Of a stretch of DNA of 64,000 bases, positions 47,101 through 58,182 are shown piece after piece. Position 1 is the first letter of the stretch. Each line of letters opens with the position of its first letter. The position numbers and the translations under genes were made by a program. The DNA comes from Sanderia malayensis. Its lineage: Eukaryota; Cnidaria; Scyphozoa; Semaeostomeae; Pelagiidae. The stretch covers positions 4,826,743-4,890,742 of the forward strand of contig RQOL01000374.1 in NCBI GenBank assembly GCA_013076295.1, read 5' to 3'. The notes beneath the pieces are model-generated. The model made no database searches, was not told the DNA's origin, and saw only the letters and a program-made list of their open reading frames with translations.

Positions 47101-48900
47101 TTTGGTACTCCAGTGTTCAATCGTTTACTATTTCCTCATCTTTATGTCAATTTTACGCTTTGAAATGATTTTTGTAGAGGGATACTAAAGTGCCAAATTT
47201 TGGTACTCCAGTGTTCAATCGTTTACTATTTCCTCGTCTTTATGTCAATTTTACGCTTTCAAATGATTTTTGTAGAGGGATACTAAAGTGCCAAATTTTG
47301 GTACTCCAGTGTTCAATCGTTTACTATTTCCTCGTCTTTATATCAATTTTACGCTTTGAAATGATTTTTGTAGAGGGATACTAAAGTGCCAAATTTTGGT
47401 ACTCCAGTGTTCAATCGTTTACTATTTCCTCGTCTTTATGTCAATTTTACGCTTTGAAATGATTTTTCTAGAGGGATACTAAAGTGCCAAATATTGGTAC
47501 TCCAGTGTTCAATCGTTTACTATTTCCTCTTCTTTATGTCAATTTTACGCTTTGAAATGATTTTTGTAGAGGGATACTAAAGTGCCAAATTTTGGTACTC
47601 CAGTGTTAAATCGTTTACTATTTCCTCGTCTTTATGTCAGTTTTACGCTTTGAAATGATTTTTGTAGAGGGATACTAAAGTGCCAAATTTTGGTACTCCA
47701 GTGTTCAATCGTTTACTATTTCCTCGTCTTTATGTCAATTTTACGCTTTGGCATGATTTTTTTAGAGGGATACTAAAGTGCCAAATTTTGGTACTGCAGT
47801 GTTCAATCATTTACTATTTCCTCGTTTTTATGTCAATTTTACGCTTTGAAATGATTTTTGTAGAGGGATACTAAAGTGCCAAATTTTGGTACTCCAGTGT
47901 TCAATCGTTTACTATTTCCTCATCTTTATGTCAATTTTACGCTTTGAAATGATTTTTGTAGAGGGATACTAAAGTGCCAAATTTTGGTACTCCAGTGTTC
48001 AATCGTTTACTATTTCCTCGTCTTTATGTCAATTTTACGCTTTCAAATGATTTTTGTAGAGGGATACTAAAGTGCCAAATTTTGGTACTCCAGTGTTCAA
48101 TCGTTTACTATTTCCTCGTCTTTATATCAATTTTACGCTTTGAAATGATTTTTGTAGAGGGATACTAAAGTGCCAAATTTTGGTACTCCAGTGTTCAATC
48201 GTTTACTATTTCCTCGTCTTTATGTCAATTTTACACTTTGAAATGATTTTTGTAGAGGGATACTAAAGTGCCAAATTTTGGTACTCCAGTGTTCAATCGT
48301 TTACTATTTCCTCGTCTTTATGTCAATTTTACGCTTTGAAATGATTTTGGTAGAGGGATACTAAAGTGCCAAATTTTGGTACTCCAGTGTTCAATCGTTT
48401 ACTATTTCCTCTTCTTTATGTCAATTTTACGCTTTGAAATGATTTTTGTAGAGAGATACTAAAGTGCCAAATTTTGGTACTCCAGTGTTAAATCGTTTAC
48501 TATTTCCTCGTCTTTATGTCAATTTTACACTTTGAAATGATTTTTGTAGAGGGATACTAAAGTGCCAAATTTTGGTACTCCAGTGTTCAATCGTTTACTA
48601 TTTCCTCGTCTTTATGTCAATTTTACGCTTTGAAATGATTTTGGTAGAGGGATACTAAAGTGCCAAATTTTGGTACTCCAGTGTTCAATCGTTTACTATT
48701 TCCTCTTCTTTATGTCAATTTTACGCTTTGAAATGATTTTTGTAGAGAGATACTAAAGTGCCAAGTTTTGGTACTCCAGTGTTAAATCGTTTACTATTTC
48801 CTCGTCTTTATGTCAGTTTTACGCTTTGAAATGATTTTTGTAGAGGGATACTAAAGTGCCAAATTTTGGTACTCCAGTGTTCAATCGTTTACTATTTCCC
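44182..48900. repeat. 98-bp satellite array (about 48 units) inside the KDZ element
   Basis: Unit landmarks: GAGGGATACTAAAGTGCC, AAATTTTGGTACTCCAG, TTTACTATTTCCTCGTCTT, ATTTTACGCTTTGAAATG. Units keep exactly 98 bp and differ by substitutions. Rare variants recur at 1372 bp (14 units), for example CTTTGGCATG at about 46377 and 47749, and TTTCTAGAGGG at about 46090 and 47462. Smaller spacings of 686 and 294 bp also occur. The left edge holds a 289-bp duplication that includes the OTU gene's last exon (44104-44181 and about 44395-44469). The array ends at TTTCCC near 48900, 33 bp from the KDZ stop codon. The 60-90-codon ORFs inside are repeat artefacts. This is not a CRISPR: there are no unique spacers. 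Confidence 0.97.
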
Positions 48901-51900
48901 AGTTATATCAGAGTAAAATTAAGCATTTTTACCTATGCATTCTTCTTTTTGTTTCTGTGCATCATGAACAATGCGCAGTGGCGTTTGAAGTTATCAGGCG
49001 TCATGTAAGATAATTGGTTTCTCAAAACCTTTAAAGTTGAATTTTGTTGTTCATTGACTTGAGTATTGAGCTTTTCGTATTGCGGATAGTTGCATACATT
49101 ATAGCTTTCTGCACAACCTGAAAATTCAAAATTGAAAATTAAGATGCAGTTTTGTTTAAAAAAATAATCGGATTTGATGGTTGCCTTTTTTGTTTATATT
49201 TGTTGCTGTGATTGCTTTAAATTTGTAGCAGTGCATCATATTTTAAATAAACATGCATTACATGCGTTCTACTCTGGAGTAGAATGCATGCATGTTTAAA
49301 GTCTAAACAGTATCAGAACAGTTTATAAAAACTAACCAATGTGGTTTTTCCAGTGAAACCTGTCTACCAAGAAAAGACAAGATTTGAAATATACTGGATC
49401 CCTGTTCAAACAATATTCATGAAGATGACAGCCGTTGTCATATACTATCAGTTCTGGAGCTGAAAAGGAAGAAGTAACTTTGTACTTAAAAACAACATTT
49501 GCAAGTGTTGTAGTTGATTCTTCAAAAGCTACCACTTCTTCGAATAATAAAGGAAATTGACAAATTTCACAATGTTCAGCCCGAAGGTAATGCTATTAAT
49601 CTCACCTGATGGAAATCGAGTACGCACAATAGTGAAAGGCACATTCACCGACTCTGGAGAATCCATCACTTCAAAACCGTAACATATTTCTACAAAAATA
49701 ATGACATGCTTTTGTAGATATTGCTTAGATTGGCTGTTTCGGTTTTTTGTTTACATCATATTTTAAATATATAGGACTAGGCACCAGATGGAAAGATGAT
49801 GTAGGGAGATTATTCTTACCGTGTTCGCACTAAACTGTAAATATTCCTGACACAAGATTTGGATGGCCAGTGTACAGCTTATTGCAACGTTCTCTAGCAT
49901 TTGTCCTACTGCAATCCATTTCATAAAAACCTCTATCACACAAAGCAGGCCATGCAGGGAAAAAAGACGGATGCGAAAGTTCACAATTTGACTCTGTCGG
50001 CAATCCAAGATTATGCTGTTCGTTGGAAAAGCATGCTTTTGATGTTACTCTTAGTGAAGAGAACAGATCAAGCCAATTCTTGGATAATCGACTAGATGGT
50101 AGTCCTTTCAGAACACCAAAGATAATGGGGGCAATTGTTTGCAGATCGAGAAGACGTTTGGGCTCTTTTCGAATGATCAAACCGTTTGCCAGATCACTCA
50201 TTAGCTTATCAAGAGTGTCAGAAAGAGGAAAGTAAGACACCACAGGCGAACTAGATGACAAACATTGGAAAAGCACCCAAACACTATCTGGTACATGTGC
50301 AATTCCAGTGTAGAGCTCTTCGCATTCGGACAGCACTCGGAACAAGCTTCGATGTTTGCTTTGAAGCAGTTGGTTCAATTTCAAGCGTTCTTCTGGATCG
50401 ATTTCCCTTGTTTTGGCCAAACTTCGAAATGGCTTTCTTGTAGCAGAATCGTTTATGAAAACACGATCCTGAAAGCTAGTAAAGATGAATAAAAATCGAC
50501 AATAAGACCTGGGATGCATTAAATGGACGAATGCAGTGCAAAAACAGGATTGTGTTCCAAAATACATGTAAAACTTAACATTGTCTAGCTATACTTATCT
50601 TCCTTTTAGCATCACATTTCCTTGGACTTGCTGCTGCATTTCAATTTGAGTGGCATATATCCGCCTATGCCCTAACGATGTTGCATCACAAAGGATGACT
50701 TTGGGATAGCGTCCACAAATGGAACATTCAAAACACGTGCCGAAATCAATATCCAGTAGACGCAAATAGGCAAGCCAACTACTTCGAAGCTGATAATAAC
50801 TAAGGCAATATTGTCTCAGTTGCCCAGAATCCTCCAAGTTTAACTTCAAAACCTCAAGATAACTGATAAGACTTTGGCTGCAATAACATGAATGCATGGT
50901 AAGCTATGTATATCAGATATCAATTCATTTACACCAATGCTTTAGCTACTAGGAAAGTTTGCTACTAGGAAAGTTCGTGATTCACTCACCTGTTTCCGGT
51001 AATAAAGTTGTTCATATAGCTTCTCAAAATGTCGTGTCCAACAAGATAATCTCCCATGTTTAGTATACCTTTTGAGCAACCATCATAATTTCGAATTGAT
51101 CGGCATGAAACATTTCCACATATCTTGTATGGTACTGCAGAAAGTAATGTGACAATGAAAATGATGTAAATCAAACATGTGGCTTCTGTAAAGGCTCTAA
51201 GCCCTGTACAATTATCTTGCAACAGTCCCCTCTCTTTTTTGAGAACTTTTCCTCAAATTCCATAAGCACTGTTCATTTTGTTCAACTGAGCACTCAAACT
51301 TTCTTAGCTATTTCCCAATTTCAGTAATAACAACGCACTGCCTTTCTAAGAAAAAATGCAATGTTTTATGTCCGTTGTAATCAAGAATAAATGCGCCTCT
51401 GGTTGGAATAAGAGTTTAATGTGTTCGATTGAGACCACACATCGTGTACGTTATTCCTTAATGGCAACAGTCCCCCACAGCAAAAGTTACATTCATTACA
51501 TTTTTTGTATTCTCAATCGGGAGTTTTGTTCGTGCTTATGCTCGTAGTGTCGGAATGTAAAGTAAAAGTTGTTTGTGATTAAAAACATGGGGAGTATACT
51601 GATATAAATTCGCAAACCTGAAACCTCAAGAATATTCTTCAGTGTAAAGAGATTCTTTTTGTCCTCGCTCCATTTAACTACAGCAAACTCATGGGAACAG
51701 AAGCAAAATTAATCATCATCGGGAATCAGCCTTAGCACTTTGTTATCCCCTGTAGTTATTTCTTCAATCGATGAATTCAAGTGGCCATTAAAAATGCTTT
51801 TTTGAGTTTGAACAACTTGCGGAGGAATTTGATTTTTTGAAATTGCGTGGCGAACATATGGACGTCTAATCAGAGCTTTCAGACTGCTATGCTCTTCTAC

Positions 51901-52493
51901 CAACTCGTATAAGAACTCGGGAACATTTTCACTATCCCTTTCAAGCTCAAACTTTATGCATGTCACGTGCGGACAAGAATGACGACCATGGCTGCAAGTT
52001 AAACATCTGAATCCTTTTCGATCGACACCTACTACTCCATAAGTACCACTCTGTGATCGAACACAAGCAAGTGACTTTTTGGAAAAGGGTATGTCCAGAA
52101 TAGTGGGAAAATCCTTTAAAAACAAATGCGTAATGCAAAATAATTATCTCAAAAAGAATGAGAATTAATTTGTTGAAGAATCATGAAAACAAAATATAAC
52201 ATTAATGCCATTACAGCACCTGGTGGTACCAATGTTCCAACAATACATCTGTAAAGCAAAAAGTAATTGTTAGTGCAGTCAATGTATCAAAATACTTCAA
52301 AATAATTGCCAAAATTTCTTTTTCTATTGTTAGATAACCCAAAGTATGTCTACGTTTTACATCTTTAAAGATATCAAGAGTTGACAACAATATCTGGCAA
52401 GAAACACACAAATCACGGTGGCTGAAAACAAAATATTAGAGTATATTAGAGGTGGGTGGTTTTTAAGACAACAAATCAAATTTATGGTAGACG

Positions 52494-52932
52494 GAAATTC
52501 TTATAAGGATCTAGCAATCAGGTAACCGGAATTCTATTTTTTGAAACATGTTGCTGGGGGGTTTGGGTTTCAAAATCCAATCCGCCGGGGGGACAAAAAC
52601 ATTTTTGCCCTGGGGTCATGTTACTGCCCATATCATATCTGGGGATTGGTGAAATTTGGTTGATCAAAACTCAGCAAAATTAATACCAAACTTATGGCCC
52701 CAATTCTTATACGTTTTTCCCTCAGTTTAAAATTCTCTTCCGTTTGTTATCAATTTTGCAGAAGTTTGGGTTAAAAAATTCATTGACCCTCCATACATGA
52801 CGTAAGTAGTAGCATGACCCCCCGGCCGAACACTTTTGACCCCCGGCGGATTTTGAAACCCAAACCCCCAGCAACATGTTTCAAAAGACAAAATTCCGGT
52901 TACCCTGATTGCTAGATTTTATAAGAATTTTC
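52494..52932. repeat. Foldback MITE-like element in a KDZ intron
   Basis: The left arm (AAATTCTTATAAGGATCTAG, then CAATCAGGTAACCGGAATT, TTTTGAAACATGTTGCTGGG and GGTTTGGGTTTCAAAATCC) is repeated inverted at about 52845-52932. Arms are roughly 90-100 bp with a few indels. The middle holds mirrored CCCCGG-rich and GACCCC phrases. It is non-coding and about 440 bp long, inserted between KDZ exons 5 and 6. Confidence 0.85.
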
Positions 52933-53303
52933 CTCTCTATGGCTAAAAGTGAAAGAAAATCAATGATATTTTCCATTCAAGCTTCACAATTTCATTGTTT
53001 TTGAAAATTTACGTGTTCAAGCTTTCATGAAAAGATGCAAACTTTTTCAACAAAAACACTGTATGCCAACCATAATTTCAGCGAGTAACGAGGACCAAGG
53101 AATGACGATTTTTGAAGAAAGAGATCGTTTGAGCAAAAAAACTTCAAGGCTGGACAATGGGGGTTTCCTCGTTGTCATCCATGTCGATTTTTGACATGTT
53201 ATTTACATAGATATCCTCTACCGAATTATTAAAAACATTTTATAATTAATTTGAGGTCAACGATTGAAATATCATATATTCACACTGGACTACCTCTTAC
53301 ACA

Positions 53304-53329
53304 TTTGATTGATTGATTGATTGATTGAT
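53304..53329. repeat. GATT microsatellite
   Basis: About six GATT units. The following 230 bp (53330-53560, GGGAAATACGCTTACTATCT onward) has higher GC than the intron around it and could be a short interspersed element. I cannot identify it. Confidence 0.7.
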
Positions 53330-55834
53330 AGGGAAATACGCTTACTATCTTCGTAAGGTATTGGTTTATGTGCTAAGCACAAAGGGCCCACTGAATAGCT
53401 AGACTAATCGAAGCAGTGCGACCCTGGTCCTTCCTCTCGATGTGACCACACCTCGTGATTCCTTTTGCCTTTTTGCCTAGAATTACAGAGAGCTGGCAAA
53501 TTCTCTCCTCACACTTTATATGACAGGTCTGACGGTGGGTTCTACACCATTATATAAAATAAAAGTACTTGCAGTTCAAACCGTTGTTTCTTTGCATCAA
53601 AACCCCATTAATGGACTCCCAAGCATCTGAAACTTTCTTGCAAATCTGCATATGTAGACAATCAGGAAAACTTTTTTTGATCATATCTCTGAAATCTTGA
53701 AATAAAGTTTCTTTACCAACCTCTCATTAGTTGACAGTACTGTAGTTTTATGAAATATATTGCAACTTGTAAGGACAAATGGAAACACATTTTACCACAT
53801 AAATAAAAAGTAGTTTAGTTTACCCACCCTGAACATTTTGGTGTATCTCCTTATTCAAACCTTCAACAAATTCCATTCTTCCATTGCCACATGTGCAAAA
53901 GTAAACCCAGTCAGAACAGTCTGCAAACTTCATGGGTGATCTGGATACTATACAATACCGTTGATGCTATAAGAAGTAAAAACAAACTTTGCATCTCAAC
54001 AGGTCTAGTTGTTTATTGTTGCATCAACTGGAAACACAAACTACACATTGGTACCAAACGAAATGAATATCTTGCATAACTGTTGAATTTTCACAGATGA
54101 AGTAAACCAAAATTGATGACCTATGGCAAGGAATTACATTTACAGCTATAATTATGACATATGTATCACCATTCTTGCCCCAATAACTATATATACCTTG
54201 AGAATTTGCTTTTCAGTATCAAAATCCTGAATCAAATAATCACAATTGGCATTTAGAATCATTACTGATTTTGCCTTCAGAACTTGAAACAAGTAGCTTT
54301 CTGCTGTATCCACCTGAAAACAATCCAATCTCAAGCACTGAATACATAATCAAACAAGTACAAAAAAATTAATGGGTAAACAGTGTTTCGACCTTTAAGG
54401 TCTCATCAGTACAGATAATTTGAGATAGAGCCTTGGCTATGAAGAAAACTACAAAACAAATGGTTCACATATATTCTCATAGAACATATTTTATCTGTCA
54501 AAATTGCAATTAGTAGCCTGGCAATTATGATAAATCCAAGGTACAATCTCAAGCAGAGGACTCAGCTTAGCAAAATGCCAAGGAGTACTCTATCTGCAGA
54601 CACTGTGTTTCAAAATTTCAGATTACATTAGTGCAGATCAGAGGTTTTCAAAATAAAACCATGCCCATAAAACAAAACAATTATGTAAAAAGCCAGATAT
54701 AATAAAGGTCTACTTGCTGATTGTTTCCATTGGCTCAAGCAACAATTTCTTACAAACTTATTAATATTGTGCAAATAAATCAAATGAGTGAACATACCTG
54801 TGGAATCATAATGGCATTGTCTACACATTCTAAACTGTCACCACCATCTTGGCTGTCTTCAATGTCATTATCAGTGTCCATGTCCATACCCTCACTGGCC
54901 ACTTCAAATTCTGAGAACATAAAACATTTATCACACATAATTTACCACCAACTGGCCTTTAAGATAGGGTTGGGTTTGCAATATTTTTCTTGAAAATCTG
55001 CATGAACATCTTCCTGTTCATTTGCATAAAACTCCATACAATATGATTGCTTAATAAAATAATTGTATAGGTAATTCCATAGGCAATTATGAGATGAACT
55101 TCCATTGGTATAACCACGAGACAGTATAATGAACTTATTCAAATCTTGTGACGGATACGTGACGGATACGTTAAACACATTTCTTTGTCTTTATATCATT
55201 TGGAATTACAAGTGCATCTTTCTGAAGCTGTTAGGATGTAGGAAGGCCTGTAATTTCGTTTTATTTACAAGTACCTACATGTCTATGAAAATAAATGTTG
55301 ATAAAAAAGTATTAATAGTGACAAGAATTTAGCACAAGACCTTCTCTTCCTAAAGCCGTAGCAAGATGTACAATGCCGATTAGTTGTTCGGCATTTGCTC
55401 CAATTGCAAGTTCTGATCGTGATCCTCCTCCCTCCCCCTGCGCTATCCGTTTCCTTATCTTCGGTCTTTTTCGTCGTCCCAGTTTGGGTAAAGTCGGAAA
55501 CATTGAATAAGCTGGCAGGCCATCCACGGGTGATAAAATGCTGAAAGGCATTCCAGTTACAACTGGTTCTTCTTGTTCGTTGTTTAAGTTCAAAAGGTTT
55601 TCCTCTTGGTCACGTAATGGGGCAAAGTGCTGAGATTGAGTGCTTAAACCAAGGCCTGGTCTTCCAGCAACAGAACGAAAGTTCCCATGAAACACATTAT
55701 TTGAGTTGTTCTTGTCATTATCCATAACTGGAATGCTCAAATAGCAATTTAAAGTGAGCTAAAATTAACAAAATTGACGAACGAATTATATGGCGGAATG
55801 AAATTTAAGGCGGCCATTAAATTTGATAAATTTT

Positions 55835-55881
55835 CATGGATACTTACCATGGATACGTTGTATCCATGGTAAGTATCCATG
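55835..55881. repeat. Perfect 22-bp palindrome with 3-nt loop
   Basis: Arms 55835-55856 and 55860-55881 are exact reverse complements around GTT. The arm contains CATGGATAC twice. It lies just inside the right inverted repeat, upstream of the KDZ start codon. It would extrude as a cruciform or form an RNA hairpin. Confidence 0.95.
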
Positions 55882-55887
55882 GATACA

Positions 55888-55964
55888 TGCCTCGTTTTGA
55901 TTTAATTGTTATATTGCCTATTGTTACAGTGGTTGGAGAAGAACCAAATTTTGGCTCTTTTTAT
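55888..55964 (+). repeat. Right 77-bp terminal inverted repeat
   Basis: It begins TGCCTCGTTTTGATTTAATT and ends GGCTCTTTTTAT, matching the left repeat at 76 of 77 bases. It contains CCAAATTTTGG at about 55944-55954. Confidence 0.85.
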
Positions 55965-57014
55965 TCCTGCACAGTTGGAGGGTGACATAGCGTCTGGAGT
56001 GTAAGCCTCGTTAGCACCGTAAATGATGTAAAATACGATCTCAGTGGTTGTGTTATGGAGTGGGCACGCTAGCGTGCACGTCTCGTCTGTACCTGCAAGA
56101 AAAAGACAAGGGAAAAGAACAAAGACAAATGAAACAAAAGAAACGTTTTAGCAATCTCTTGTGTGACTGAATTTAATTCGCGAAATTATTATATTGTAAG
56201 TAAAGGATAGGAAGGCTGCGTGGCAGATAATGTTGACGACCAAAGGAGGGGACGAAATCGGAGGAATAAGAGAATTGGTAATAATATAATTTGATCTTTG
56301 TCAATCTTTCCAATCAAACGCTATTAAGCAACTGTAATGAGTTATGGTGTGTTAAACTTTAATTATCATTTATCAATTATAGAATTTGTACATATTGAAA
56401 AAGAATATGCATCCTTTCATAAAAATTAGTCAGCATGCATGGCAGGCCTGGGTAAATTTTTAACTTTAGTTTTTCTATGAATTTTCTTAGAAAAGAAGGG
56501 AAATTCAGAGGAATTGCATAGTAATAATAAGAGATTTCTATGTTCTTCTTCTGTGTTTTGATGGGCTAGCTGACACTGGTATAAGCAATCAATGTTGGCA
56601 TTGCCGTAACCTGGAAAGTATTGTAAGTTAATGAAACTGTGTGTTTGGTTAATGGTTTCACATAATTTATTGTTGCAGGTGTTGATTGCTGAACACAAAA
56701 GGGAAAGGATGTCCCTAATTAATATGTGGGTTTTAATATTAGAACAATAATATATGAATGGAACTGAATATAACAATGAACTGAGTTTAGAACTATTGAA
56801 ACAGGAAAAAGCATTGACCATGCATAAATATGGGAAATTTGTGAGATTGATTGGTAGGCCCGAAAGAAGGGAAGTTATTATGAGTATGAATAATTCATGC
56901 ATGAACAAGGCCACTAAGCTACATAACAACAGAACTACAAACTATAAAACTACATAACTACACCTATTGAACAACATAACTACAAACTAAAAACTATTTA
57001 AAAAGTATCTACAA
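55965..57014. other. No gene recognised
   Basis: AT-rich sequence outside the KDZ element. It holds a short palindrome GCACGCTAGCGTGC (56064-56077) and a roughly 40-bp segment (56563-56605, GGGCTAGCTGACACTGGTAT) repeated inverted at 57616-57655. The 167-codon minus ORF at 56426-56929 has no recognisable features. Confidence 0.45.
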
Positions 57015-57203
57015 ACAGTAAAAACCTGCATATAACATCCTCCATCTTATTTGTAGGCTATTTTGGTTGTGAGAATGAAAAACAATGGGTAAACTATAAA
57101 ACAATATCATGTAAATATAACTATGAAAAAATACATTGAAAAAGGGACTATTGGGTGGTAGGTGGTTAAAAATAGGAGGTTCTTATATGCAGGTTTTTAC
57201 TGT
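57015..57203. repeat. Small MITE-like element with inverted ends
   Basis: ACAGTAAAAACCTGCATATA at 57015 and its inverted copy ending at 57203 agree at 27 of 29 bases. The CAGTAAAA-type terminus next to TA on the right resembles Tc1/mariner-type MITEs. The left flank lacks TA, so this class is uncertain. Confidence 0.65.
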
Positions 57204-57573
57204 ATAACTATGTACAATATCTACATAGTAAAATACGAAATTTTTACAATTTTGGCACCGCGTGCCAATTTGGCCTGCTCTGCCGAAAGTTTGTGGGAAG
57301 GGTTTTGGGCGACCACCTTCCCACCATTGTCTTTGCCGGGCTTTCTTTTTCGTTGGCCTTTGCCAATCTTAATAAAAGCCTCTTTTTGTGTTCTGTAAAT
57401 TAACACACATAAGATTGATATGTTGTTAAAGGTTGTTAAAGGTTGTTAACATTTTGTAAAAAGATGCAATGCCATTGTATAAGTCTGTATGATAAACATG
57501 TGAAATACAATGTAAAAAGGTGTACATGCACATTTCGTTTCTTGGGATTCTTCTCCAGTGGCGAATACAAATT

Positions 57574-57618
57574 AAAACTTTTGCTGGCCAATTCTGGGAA
57601 TTGGTCGGCAAAAGTTTT
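57574..57618. repeat. 45-bp imperfect palindrome
   Basis: The AAAACTTTTGCTGGCCAATT arm and its inverted counterpart GAATTGGTCGGCAAAAGTTTT surround TGG, with two or three mismatches. It lies next to the inverted segment shared with 56563-56605, suggesting a small foldback element. Confidence 0.75.
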
Positions 57619-57659
57619 GCCAACACTCATTGTTTATACCAGTGTCAGCTAGCCCACCA

Positions 57660-58182
57660 AATCATAATCTGGTTGGCGCGCTGCATTCGCTGCCGCTCAT
57701 GCCCATGCATACATACATACATACATACCTACATACTATACCAACATACTATGCCTACTATACTACATAGAATACCAACATACCTATACCTACTATACCC
57801 TACATACTATACCTACATACTATACCTACATACTGTACCAATTACTATAACCAACATACTATACTATAATCATACTATACCTACTATACCTACTATAAAA
57901 ACATACTATACCTACTATACCTACTATAAAAACATGCTATACCTACAATACCTACTATAAAAAAATACTATACCTACATACATGAGCCAGGCTCAGTCGC
58001 TTTGCTCCCTCCCCGGAGCCCGTCAGGTAAACAAAGCTTAATCTGGTTGGCGCGCTGCATTCGCTGCCGCTCATGCCCATGCATGCATACATACATACAT
58101 ACCTACATACTATACCAACATACTATACCTACTATACTACATAGCATACCAACATACTATACCTACTATACCTACATACTAT
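57660..58182. repeat. 374-bp tandem duplication of dispersed-repeat head plus CATA/CTATAC microsatellite
   Basis: AATCTGGTTGGCGCGCTGCA begins near 57666 and again near 58040, each followed by TGCCGCTCATGCCCATGCAT and a CATA microsatellite grading into ACTATACCTACAT runs. The head (also CCGTCAGGTAAACAAAGCTT before the second copy) is the same family as copies 1 and 2 at 1 and 19410. The long ORFs here come from the microsatellite. Confidence 0.9.

Larger units (their letters stand above)
48933..55740 (-). pseudogene. KDZ (Kyakuja-Dileera-Zisupton) transposase gene, 13 exons, two nonsense codons
   Basis: Exons (minus): 55740-55341, 54910-54798, 54313-54197, 53966-53828, about 53730-53579, 52431-52220, 52113-51618, 51134-50990, 50877-50599, 50475-49820, 49689-49606, 49459-49337, 49117-48933. 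The start at 55740 leads to a basic, proline-rich N-terminus. Key parts: CLTCSHGRHSCPHVTC (SWIM-like, exon 7), YDGCSKGILNMGDYLVGHDI (exon 8), CFECSICGRYPKVILCDATS (exon 9), GHPNLVSGIFTV (exon 10), ICYGFEVMDSPESV (exon 11), LIVYDNGCHLHEYCLNRDP and FLVDRFHWKNHIG (exon 12), LNTQVNEQQN and SYMTPDNFKRH (exon 13). This order fits KDZ DDE transposases. Damage: in-frame TAA at 51711-51709, TAG at 49832-49830, a donor reading ATAAGT after 50599, and an unclear frame in exon 5. A foldback element sits in intron 5. Confidence 0.8.
40178..55964. mobile_element. 15.8-kb KDZ-type DNA transposon with two convergent genes
   Basis: It is bounded by 77-bp inverted repeats (40178-40254 and 55888-55964) that differ at one base. 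Inside, a plus-strand OTU/PHD-like gene starts 148 bp from the left repeat. A minus-strand KDZ-like transposase gene starts about 148 bp from the right repeat. A 98-bp satellite fills the space between their 3' ends. The symmetry argues that the inverted repeats are the element's termini. I could not find a target-site duplication, and the repeats end in ATAAAAAGAG, so the exact ends remain uncertain. KDZ elements (Kyakuja, Dileera, Zisupton) are known from fungi and animals. Confidence 0.7.

Noticed and set aside
44266..48168. Series of 64-90-codon ORFs repeating the same protein
   Set aside because: They are by-products of the 98-bp satellite. The unit length is not a multiple of three, so frames close after two units.
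44182..48900. CRISPR array
   Set aside because: Whole units are repeated with no unique spacers, and the context is eukaryotic.
49901..50492. Plus ORFs of 60-75 codons
   Set aside because: They are antisense to KDZ exon 10.
40160..55985. Target-site duplication around the KDZ element
   Set aside because: Bases outside the two 77-bp repeats (TTGAGTT on the left, TCCTGCACAG on the right) do not match, so none is claimed.
57690..58180. ORFs rich in Tyr/Thr/Ile
   Set aside because: They are translations of the CATA/CTATAC microsatellite.
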